Part shown: positions 37,610 through 46,331 of the stretch, piece by piece
How positions within the stretch are numbered: the first letter of the stretch is position 1
Layout of the letters: the number at the start of each line of letters is the position of its first letter
From: Siderastrea radians
Taxonomy: Eukaryota; Cnidaria; Anthozoa; Scleractinia; Rhizangiidae
Assembly: GCA_964017195.1 (NCBI GenBank)
Contig: OZ024897.1
Span: 8,073,951-8,137,950 of the forward strand
Direction of reading: 5' to 3'
DNA: 64,000 bases
Notes under the pieces: model-generated
The model's database searches: none
What the model saw: only the letters and a program-made list of their open reading frames with translations
Told to the model about the DNA's origin: nothing
Translations under genes and position numbers: made by a program

Positions 37610-38989
37610 CTAATACCTCACGTCACACATAGGTAACTTCCTTTTGAGTTCTAAAACATCTAAAGTCGTGATACTCTTACAGCTCAGAATCTCCAGTTCT
37701 CTGAGATTCCTGAGGTTCTGTGAAATAAGAACCAACATATCACTGGTCACGTGGGCACAATTTTGAATGTTCAATACCTGTAGCCAGCGGCAGCGCTTGA
37801 TAATCTTACCCAGGCCTTGAGACGAACAGTCACGACAGTCTCCGAGATACAGGTCCGTTATGTAGGGTAGATTTTCACTGATAGCTGTCAAATAAGTGTC
37901 TTTCATTCTTCCTGAGTATAACTTAAGCCGCTTCAGTTTTCGGCAAGTTTTCGCGATCGTGGGGATGAAACTGCCGTGAATGTTGTACGGATTGAAACAG
38001 TGCTCTCCGACAATGAGAGTTTCTATGTTCGGGCTTTTCTCGGCAATCTTCGCAATACCGTTGTCGGAGATAGAAGTGTCTATTACCTTCAAATAAGAGA
38101 GGTTGGGGAACGGGTTAAGTTCATCGGGTGAATAGCACACAGCGTCTGTAATGTTGTACAATCGCTCCAAGTGAATTGACGATAAGCTTGCATGGCAGAC
38201 TTGGATGACCGCGCGGATGCCGCGAACTGAGATCTGATGGCATTCACGGACAGTGAACGATGTGAGGTTAGGACAGCAGAAAGGAAGAGCGAAGAGCGCA
38301 TCATCAGTGATAAAACAACACCACGTTAGATCAATGGCGTTCAAATTTGGAAAACAGGTGCATAATCTCCACAGCGACAGATCATCTACAACCGGCTCGC
38401 CCTCATCAAACGGGATAACATCATGTATAGAGATCACCTTTAAATCCTTTACTTTTCGACACACGGACACTAACATACGATGGCAGTTGCCTCTACTTCC
38501 AAGCTTTATATTTTCTAAGTCAGGGCACTGTTTGAGCAGCTTGTCAAAACCCTCTTCCGAAACACCACTAAGAAATACGTTGACTTCCCTTAAGCGCACG
38601 CATTTTGCCGCTATTTCGTCGATACCGTAATCGGACACTTGAAAGCAACCTTCGATGATAAGACTCCGAAGATCAGCGCATTTTTCCGCGACTTTTTGAA
38701 TGACAAGATCCGTGAGCCATTTGCAGTCGCTTACATTTATGTGTTGGACTGTCTTTCCCCACGCAGCTATCCAGCTTTCCAGAACCTTGTTGTTGACTTT
38801 GCTCGAGAGAAAGCTGTCTTCGCTAAGGTCGATGCTTTTCCAGACGCTGTAGTCGTTAAGAAGATGGTGCCATTTCCAACAAACTCGACGCAATAGTAGG
38901 CGTTCTTTGATGGTGAATTTACGAAATATCTGCAATATTATCGAGTCTGGAAGGTCGTGAAGTAGAAAGGGCGGATAACGTTTATCCAT
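37610..38989 (-). CDS. F-box/leucine-rich-repeat protein, intact copy
   Basis: Uninterrupted 459-aa frame without introns, start MDKRYPPFLLHDLPD. Upstream in frame there is only TTG, so this ATG is chosen. F-box at about residues 8-50 (DLPDSIILQIFRKF...LLLRRVCWKWHHLL), the Skp1-binding module of SCF ubiquitin ligases. It is followed by a run of cysteine-containing LRRs with repeated units such as CPNLTSFTVRECHQIS and CRWLQVLNIQNCAHVT, typical of FBXL proteins that recruit substrates. I cannot assign it to a named FBXL. It lies tail-to-tail with DAO3; no function links them. Absence of introns may reflect an old retrocopy. Confidence 0.85.
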   Translation of the reverse strand: MDKRYPPFLLHDLPDSIILQIFRKFTIKERLLLRRVCWKWHHLLNDYSVWKSIDLSEDSFLSSKVNNKVLESWIAAWGKTVQHINVSDCKWLTDLVIQKVAEKCADLRSLIIEGCFQVSDYGIDEIAAKCVRLREVNVFLSGVSEEGFDKLLKQCPDLENIKLGSRGNCHRMLVSVCRKVKDLKVISIHDVIPFDEGEPVVDDLSLWRLCTCFPNLNAIDLTWCCFITDDALFALPFCCPNLTSFTVRECHQISVRGIRAVIQVCHASLSSIHLERLYNITDAVCYSPDELNPFPNLSYLKVIDTSISDNGIAKIAEKSPNIETLIVGEHCFNPYNIHGSFIPTIAKTCRKLKRLKLYSGRMKDTYLTAISENLPYITDLYLGDCRDCSSQGLGKIIKRCRWLQVLNIQNCAHVTSDMLVLISQNLRNLRELEILSCKSITTLDVLELKRKLPMCDVRY

Positions 38990-39906
38990 TGACAAACTAT
39001 TTGTTTATAGGTCATATGACACAATCACGAAAGAAAATTGCAGGTAATTTAGTTAATACCTTTTCACTTAATCTGATTGCAAATTTTCATTACAATTTAT
39101 GACGTCACAATTTACTTAAAACACGCGAGAATACGAAACACCTATTTTCGGAATTCTTTGTGCGGCTAGGGTGAGGATACAAAGCGATGAGGACTATTTC
39201 GATGCTTTAGGGCAAAATGCTTGGATTACACGAGTAAGAGGTACACGCGTAATCTCTAAACAAGTGACTTGCGTGAGAGCGCAAAGCGCTATAGCTGCAA
39301 AACGAGTTCTTCAGTTATTCCGCGATAACCAGCTGTCATTTCGGTGTTAGAGCCCACGTCCTCTGTAACCCGCGTTCTCAATTTCATACGAGCAACTTGA
39401 AGCAAGGTTAAGAAAATGAAGAAATGAATGGCCACCAGAAGGGCAAGGTTTTTACCTGTGGCATATCTACAGAGTTCACGTTATCCACTGTCTCCAGTTC
39501 AAATTGGAATCTAGAAACGCTGCGCTCTGACTGGCCCACCGTGCTGTACTTACAAAATAGAGAGCGTTTCTGCGGGGGGGGGGGGGGGGGTCTGTGTTTC
39601 CACGGAAAAGGAAGTTTGAGTAGCTTGCGTGCGGACGTCTCCTATTTCCTTTGCAAAGGAAACATGAGACGTCTGCAGACTGCCAGCATACTACGCTGGA
39701 TAGTGCATATATTCTGCAGTCACTATCACGCTTGACTTTTCTTTACCTATGTAGTAAGATTCACGTAACTCAGGAAAGCCGCCCGAGGGGAAAAGGAAGC
39801 GCTTGTCTGATCATGAGAGCCCATCAAAATTAATCGATGAGCATCGGCTCACTACGGTCACCACAGACAAGGGCGAAGGGACTGGAACCAAATTAGGAAA
39901 ACAAAC

Positions 39907-40872
39907 ATGGCGGATGAGGAAGACTTCATTTCTCAGAGCTATTCGTTTGTGTATAACCTCCTATTGAAAGGCGTCATCGCTGTGATTGTGTTGTCAATTG
40001 CAACTTTGTTAACAAAAAAGTTCAGTAATCAAGACGATCCTCTTAAACTGGGGTCTGACGGTTTAAATTTCTGCTCCTCTTCCGAATGTCTTCGATGCTC
40101 GCACAAGTATGATACAGCCTCGACAGCAGTTTTGTCAAAGAAGTTGGATGATTTTTTATGCTCAGAAGGAGACAGAACTGGACTTGGACGTCTTTTTGAA
40201 GCAATTGGACGCTACAAAACACAAGGGAGACAAAATGATTCAGTATCTACCCAGAAACCGACAGTGTTTTATGTCCATGGACTTTCCTGTGATCCGTGGT
40301 ATGAGGACAATTGTTACTTGGAACAACTAAAATCTTTGAAGTCGTCAGAAACTTTTGAGTTGATAAAATCGGAATTTAAGCGAATTATACTCAACACAAG
40401 TGAAGGATGGTTTAAAAATACAACTCCAGAGGGCGAATGGTTAGTTTTTCATCTGTTTAATCAGGGGGGGAAAGTTGAAGACAACTGTGTTAGGTGTCCA
40501 AATACTGTGCAAATCGTCGAGTCGATCGTACCGTTTATGAAGGGTTGTTCATTTGGCAATGCCTTGTTTTCAGTTGTTAGACCTGGAACACACATATCTG
40601 CGCATTATGGCCCAACAAACTGTAGAATAAGATGTCATTTCCCTTTGTTTGTCCCACAAGGATGCAGTTTGTGCGTGAACGGCGAGGAAAGGAACTGGAA
40701 GGAAAAGGAGCTCTTGTTGTTTGATGATTCCTTCCTCCATGAAGCGTGGCACAGAGGAAAGGAAGGTGAAAGAGTTGTCCTTATGTTGGATCTCTGGCAC
40801 CCTGAAATTACTGCTGTTGAAAAGGAAGCACTCACTTATATGTTTTCAGCAAATAACAAGGTTGCAAAGTAG
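39907..40872 (+). CDS. Aspartate beta-hydroxylase domain-containing protein (ASPHD-like), intronless
   Basis: 321 aa; ATG in good context (AACATGG). A hydrophobic segment at residues ~14-36 suggests a type II membrane anchor, as in ASPHD1/2. The C-terminal half is an aspartyl/asparaginyl beta-hydroxylase domain, a 2-oxoglutarate and Fe(II) dioxygenase. Compared with human ASPH, the iron ligands appear as His233 (AHYGPTNC) and His278 (DDSFLHEAW). The 2-oxoglutarate contacts appear as Ser222, Arg242, His244 and Arg289, so the fold looks catalytically complete. It ends near LWHPEI and a short tail. The gene starts just beyond the duplication edge and has no introns. The protein target is unknown; ER/Golgi lumen is likely by analogy. 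Confidence 0.9.
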   Translation: MADEEDFISQSYSFVYNLLLKGVIAVIVLSIATLLTKKFSNQDDPLKLGSDGLNFCSSSECLRCSHKYDTASTAVLSKKLDDFLCSEGDRTGLGRLFEAIGRYKTQGRQNDSVSTQKPTVFYVHGLSCDPWYEDNCYLEQLKSLKSSETFELIKSEFKRIILNTSEGWFKNTTPEGEWLVFHLFNQGGKVEDNCVRCPNTVQIVESIVPFMKGCSFGNALFSVVRPGTHISAHYGPTNCRIRCHFPLFVPQGCSLCVNGEERNWKEKELLLFDDSFLHEAWHRGKEGERVVLMLDLWHPEITAVEKEALTYMFSANNKVAK

Positions 40873-40918
40873 CAGCCTACAATTAACTTACAGCATTGAG
40901 TGAAGTAACTTTATTAAG

Positions 40919-41291
40919 CCCGACGTGGGCAATCGATAATCGATAATATTCCAGCACAGTTAGCCTGCCAGCTTAATAAAGTCAATAAACCACATTTGCT
41001 GAAATACAAATACGGTACAGTTTTACTTATGAATAAAGGTACCGCAATCATTTTACTGCAATTACGTCTTTTAAAAACAATGCCAGAAATTAAAGACATG
41101 TATGATCGACATCCATTGATAAAATCTATGAAACTGATAACATCGATAACAGTTATTCCCAGAAGAGTTGTGAGTATTGATTTTTATCAATTGATAGGTA
41201 AAATTGATAACATTTACGTAATTGATATCAATAGTTATTGGTTTATCAAATGGTTATCTGATATCAATTTTTATCGATTGCCCACGTCAGG
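40919..41291 (+). mobile_element. MITE with 6-bp target duplication, downstream of ASPHD-like gene
   Basis: Terminal inverted repeats CCYGACGTGGGCAATCGAT at both ends. The flanks 40913-40918 and 41292-41297 are both ATTAAG, a perfect 6-bp target-site duplication. Length 373 bp, AT-rich interior with internal ATCAAT/ATTGAT repeats. It lies 46 bp after the ASPHD-like stop codon. A superfamily is not assigned. Confidence 0.8.
40975..40989 (+). terminator. Polyadenylation signals inside the MITE
   Basis: Two AATAAA hexamers (40975-40980 and 40984-40989) about 105 bp after the ASPHD-like stop. They are the first canonical signals downstream of the gene, and both lie within the inserted MITE. Confidence 0.45.
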
Positions 41292-41625
41292 ATTAAGGAG
41301 CTAAGTAACTATTGGCGTGGAGCAATCTAACTTTTTAGAGGGTGATAAGACAAGGAGTAAAGTGATGGTGGGGTGAAGTGTCCAGATACCTTCCCAAGAG
41401 CTGTGCAAATACCAGGGTTGCCATTTGATTATTATAACATACCAGGAAGTAAAATTTCAAAGATGAATTTTTAAAAGTACTTCATCAGGCTTTCTAAACA
41501 CAAAAGCACAAGACAGTAGACCTAGGGGCAATCTGGGCATGTGTACCTGGGTCCCTGGTAAACATGCTAGGGATTGGAGCCACTCCGGTGTGTGGAACAT
41601 TAACTGCCAGGTTAGTGTAAGGACT

Positions 41626-43310
41626 CAGGGTTCAAAATAGCAGCCGGCTACCGGCGACAGCGGCGGCACTTTGGCCACTCTTGGCGGCTATTTTTTACCC
41701 AAGAAATGGAAAAAAATGACACCCCATCCCTTGATCGGCAATCAACGTCCCTGGAACGTCATAGTAAATGTTTCACATCAGAAAGTAATGCAACCATGAA
41801 ACACTTACACACCTACCAAAAGTGAATTGGATGACGTTTTAAAAGCTAAATTTAAAAACAAAAAAAACAAAACAAAAACAAATTACGGAACGCTAACAAT
41901 TATTGTCTCGATTCTGGTAAATTAACTCTTCGTTCTAGTGACTATCTCTATTTTCTGGCACTCTTTTTTTTCCGATGTGGTTTTCATACATGATCAACAA
42001 TGCAACTTTTGAGGAAATAGGCCAGACACGGGGTAGCAGTGCCGCAGCAATTCAGTTCTCTTTTAGGAACGGGGCAAATTTTCATTCACGATTTCTTTGT
42101 TACCAATGCGTCTTCCATCCTATTCCACTTAGCACCTTGTCGCTTTTTTCGTTTGTTTTTGCCTTCTCGTCCAATTTAATTTGCTGGAGACCAAAGGACA
42201 TGTACTGCCGGGCTGAAACTTAGTGTCACTGTTGTGGAATTTATCATTTTCAAAGGCCTGATCTGATTTGTGAAACGCCAGGAAGCGACCCTATCAGTCC
42301 CCCATCGACAAGATTTCCATGCTCAAGGGAAAAATCGAGCAGTCAGAAACATCAGTAGTTAAACTTCAGGCACACACAGAAAAAGGCACATGTCCAATGC
42401 AAGAGACTTGTGCTATGTCGCAAAACCAATCATCACTCCTGGCAAGGAGTTTAAGACGGAAATACACTCCATAAAGAGAAGCCAAACGGAAATTCACAGG
42501 CGCACTAACCAAGTTTCATTATCGCCGTGTTGAACACAACAATGTTGAACACAACAATGATAAGTTGCGAAGAGCAAAATCTGATAAATCTAGGTCAAAG
42601 AGAGACACTTATCGGGCCTACCATAACGCTCTGTGCTCAGTCAAACAGTAGTTAATGTTCTACACTCCTTTACCACTTGAGTGGTAAGGATACATTGATG
42701 CCATACTCTCGCTGTGGAATGTTGACAAAAAGGAGATAGACGAGTTTATTGTTGTAGCAAACAGACACCACCCAACGACTGAAATCTCAGACAAAGAAAT
42801 AAACTTGCTGGATACTACTGTTTTCAAAGGTGTCTGAAAGATTAAACATGCAAGTAATCCTTGATACCCACAAAAATTTTATTTGACAGAAACTTTCCAG
42901 TACACTCACTTCTCTTCCTGCCACCCACCAGGAGTTAGAAAAGGGTTTATCAAAGGTGAAGCCCTACGACTTCTTAGAACAAACTCTTCAGTGAAATCTT
43001 CCGTTGAGAATATCACCCAATTTAAAACACGCCTCCATGCGCGAGACAACCCCAACAGTCTAGTAAAAAGAATAAGGTCTGAAGTCAAATTCAGTGAAAG
43101 GAGTCGGGATGTACTCATGAGAGCTAAACTATAAGGTCACGGAAACACATTAGCATGAGCATATGGGCAGGATTTGGCCTGTCAACACTTTATTCTTTAT
43201 TTGGAATAGGTGCTTGTTCATTTTTGTTGACAGCCGGCTAAAATCAGCCTCGAGAAAAAAAAAAGGCCGCCAAATTCAGGCTCAAACCTCTGATTTTATT
43301 TTGAACCCTG
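41626..43310 (+). mobile_element. hAT-like element carrying a Penelope-like RT fragment
   Basis: Terminal inverted repeats CAGGGTTCAAAATA at both ends. Flanking 8-mers TAAGGACT and TAAGGCAC agree at the first five positions, a decayed 8-bp duplication at best. The subterminal motif GCAGCCGGCTACCGGC is echoed inverted at the right. No hAT transposase seen. Confidence 0.6.
42660..43135 (+). mobile_element. Penelope-like retroelement reverse-transcriptase remnant
   Basis: Broken plus-strand frames read YIDAILSLWNVDKKEIDEFI, then EINLLDTTVFKG, then TETFQYTHFSSCHPPGVRKG and FIKGEALRLLRTNSS. These match the C-terminal RT region of Penelope-like elements. Stops and frameshifts show it is dead. It lies wholly inside the hAT-like element 41626-43310. 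Confidence 0.7.
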
Positions 43311-43537
43311 TAAGGCACAGTTTAATAATTTTATAGAAATGGTGCAGTATAAATTATTAAATGATATATTGATCCATAATCTAAATTTGCCCCAGGGATT
43401 GCTTTTCTGTTCCTTGCAATAGCTTTGTGTTGTCATCAGTCTTCACGTTTTATCTGGCCAGGTTACTCTGTATATGGCCATTTCTTTGTGTAGCAGACAA
43501 TGCTGAGCCAAAGTGGGTGCAGTTGGGAGACCAGGTG

Positions 43538-45056
43538 CAGGGCTCGAGACTACCTTTTCAGCCTAGTAGCTTAGTGGCAGGTGAGAGGCTTGATTTCACT
43601 AGCCAAAATACATTTTTCACCAGCCAGACTTGTTTTTGCATAATCTCGCACTGTGTTCAATATGTATAATTTTTAGCCGAGTCAAGTACTCTGTAATCTC
43701 AAGAGTGAAGAACTGGAATGTTGACCATTCTTTCCAACGGTTAAAGATCCTCACACGAACACAAAGTATTCGTGCGTTCAGGGGAAATTCGTAGGCACGA
43801 TATTATTCACGCCTCTCTTTTCCGTTTCGGTTATCATGACCAATATCTAGAAAAGTTAACCTTATACGAGCTTGTCATCGTACGGAGAAAGGTTGGGAAG
43901 AAGAGACTAACATTGTACGAACGTTGTAAGGTACAGAGAAAGACACGACTGATGCAGCACTCAATTCACTTACGGAAAAATGTCTGCAAGAGAAGACTAG
44001 TAAATTATGAGCGTATTTAAGTACGGAGAAACGTTAAGCACACAAAGCTAATAAGATTTGAACTTACTAAGGTACGGAGAAACCTTGAGGAGTCATATCG
44101 AACATACTAAGGTACGTGACGGAGAAACGTTGAGGAGTCATATCGAACATACTAAGGTACGTGACGGAGAAACGTTGAGGAGTCATATCAAACATACTAA
44201 GGTACGTGACGGAGAAACCTTGAGGAGTCATATCGAACATACTAAGGTACGTGACGGAGAAACCTTGAGGAGTCATATCGAACATACTAAGGTACGTGAC
44301 GGAGAAACCTTGAGGAGTCATATCGAACACGTTGGTTGTAAATACAGTAAGCGAGAAACACTGCCAATGTACCAAGGTACAGAGACACTTTGAGGAGACA
44401 CCGAGGATAACAAAATACGCAACTACCAACTTACGGAGAAATTTCATTAGACAAAACTAATTCCGTAAGAACGGTATAGTACGGAATTTAAGAACGCCGA
44501 TCGGACAAGACTATTTGTGTAAGGTAGGACAATAAATTACGCAGAAACGTAGGGAAGACAACTAACATTGCACGAACGTACGGATAAACGTTGAGAAGAC
44601 AAGACTAATACCGTATGAACATACTAACGTACAGAGAAACGCTACGAAGTGTAGACTTATCGTACGAATGCAATAATACACTGGAAACCTTGGGAAAACA
44701 AGATCAGTAAAGTGCGAACGTGCTAACGGCGTACGGAGAAACGTTGAGAACGCAAGAGAAACGTTGCCAACTGAGACAACATTTAGTAAGTAGGGAGAAA
44801 CGTTGAGACGACAAAACAAGTACCATACGAACATTATGATGTCCTTTTACGGAATAAATTTTAGTTTCTGTTCACTCAATTTGCTTTTGGGATCGGATCA
44901 TCAGAAGCAATATTTAGTTTGGTTTCCATCCGGTACTTTAGTGCTTTGAAAATTTCACTAGCCAAAATGGCTAGCCGGGAAAGCGCAAAACCTACTAGCC
45001 AAAAAGGAATTTTTGCTAGTCTGTGACTAGTTGGCTACCGTTAGTCACGAGCCCTG
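43538..45056 (+). mobile_element. hAT-like element carrying a minisatellite
   Basis: Inverted termini CAGGGCTCGAGACTA and CAGGGCTCGTGACTA. Subterminal ACTAGCCA/TGGCTAG repeats are at both ends. Flanks CCAGGTG and CCAGCTTG could be a decayed 8-bp duplication. The 1.0-kb interior is made of GGAGAAACGTTG-type repeats. Confidence 0.65.
44076..44330 (+). repeat. 45-bp minisatellite, about 6 units
   Basis: Unit contains GGAGAAACSTTGAGGAGTCA then TATCGAACATACTAA. The first unit is about 40 bp, the others 45 bp. Degenerate relatives extend from about 43890 to 44830. Because 45 is a multiple of 3 the array is open on both strands (a 111-codon frame on plus, 126 on minus). This is not evidence of a gene. 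Confidence 0.9.
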
Positions 45057-45848
45057 CCAGCTTGTACCAGAACATGACCCAGCCATGCCATGTCCAGGAT
45101 TGTCTGAGAGAGCATCTAAAGTGCTGCGGACAGGTGTTCCTGGCATGTGAAGGGTGTTCAAGCACACGGGCCTGATACACCCTAAACTGTGGTACTACTG
45201 TATCAGACAGTAAGGTCACAAAAACATTTACCACATCACATATATTTACTCATGAGGGATTTGCTAGATTTAATTTGAGTAGTATACAAAACTCATTTTT
45301 TGTATAACTTTACTAAAACAAGACTTCAGAGCTCTGTATAAGAAAGCTAGCAAAAGCCAGTTTCCAAACTCACAGACTTCATTATTTAATGTTTGGCAGA
45401 TCACAAGCAATCTTCTGATCTGGCAATCATTACAATGATTTATAAAATTAGACCTTTTCAGTCTCTTTGTCAACATATAAACCATATAGCTCCTATGAGG
45501 GAACTTCAAACCTCTATATTTTACATTAAATATAAAATATTAAAAATGGAATATTTAAACAGTAACTGTGTATTTAAGGAGATAAGTTGGAAAAAAAAAT
45601 CTGTAAAAGGAAATATGCCCAATAAACATCATCAGAACTATTTGACTCTACAATACATTTACAAGCACAACACTCTTAGTTGTTCATTGTCAACTTATTT
45701 ATCCAATCATCTTAACAAAAACTTTAACTCTCACACTTTTCTACAAAGTGTTTTTGGTAGAGTTGGTTCTTTTACTTCTTTTGTAGAGTTGGTTCTTTTG
45801 CTTCCGCATATGACTACATTGTATAACTGAAGCGCTTATACTTTGCAG

Positions 45849-45957
45849 GCTATGAGCGTAACAAAGATGAGCCCCAAAAGAAAAGAAGTGTTAAGGATGA
45901 CAAGGAGTGTGGAGTAAAAGCCAAACCCAGTAGTAAAAAAAGTTCAGACTCCATAAT
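45849..45957 (+). other. Candidate exon of an unrecognised plus-strand gene
   Basis: Preceded by a polypyrimidine-poor acceptor CTTTGCAG and followed by GTTAGC. In one frame it reads GYERNKDEPQKKRSVKDDK and on to SSDSIM without stops. The frame is phase-compatible with the coding-looking flank of the hAT-like element (45057-45134). Low complexity; may be chance. Confidence 0.2.
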
Positions 45958-46017
45958 GGTTAGCGTAAATTTTCAGTAATCTTCTTCAACCAGGAGTTGA
46001 GCACCTTTTCTTTAATA

Positions 46018-46211
46018 GGCAAGAATGTCATGCTAGCCCACATATAAGGCACTAATAACATTACAATCCTATATGAATATATACACCAACTGATTAACGC
46101 ACATACCTCCACTAACACACACTTTCCTTCATTTGTACTCACTTCCCTTCACTTGTACTCACTTACCTTCACATTAGTGCCTTATATGTGGGCTAGCATG
46201 ACATTCTTGCC
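46018..46211. repeat. Perfect 39-nt inverted repeat with 116-nt loop
   Basis: 46018-46056 is the exact reverse complement of 46173-46211 (arms from GGCAAGAATGTCATGC to GGCACTAAT). A partial third copy, CTATATGTGGGCTACCATGA, follows at 46212. It lies just beyond the Deltex stop on that gene's 3' side. Confidence 0.9.
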
Positions 46212-46331
46212 CTATATGTGGGCTACCATGACATTCTAGCCTTTTCTTAATAACAGAGTACCTGTCATATATAGCAAGGAGTCTACAAAGTAAGAGAGAC
46301 TGTAATTACATTAATTCAACATCCTGAGATT

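Larger units (their letters stand above)
26117..39830 (+). repeat. Segmental duplication, unit 2 (~13.7 kb)
   Basis: Second copy of the 13390-26004 unit, separated from it by a 112-bp spacer (26005-26116) that I could match to neither outer flank. It contains DAO3 on plus and the intact F-box/LRR gene on minus. It lacks the 384-bp TTAA element of unit 1 and carries instead a 1,675-bp TTAA-flanked element in DAO3 intron 1. Differences elsewhere are mainly substitutions and small indels, by eye a few percent in noncoding parts and fewer in DAO exons. Confidence 0.95.

Noticed and set aside
44058..44447. Long open frames (111 and 126 codons) with repeated 15-residue units, CRISPR-like periodicity
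   Set aside because: They are the two strands of a 45-bp minisatellite inside a transposon. There are no unique spacers and no cas genes, and the genome is animal.
45393..45830. 145-codon plus-strand frame
   Set aside because: AT-rich, biased to Lys/Asn/Tyr/Ile, no domain or splice support; consistent with a chance frame.
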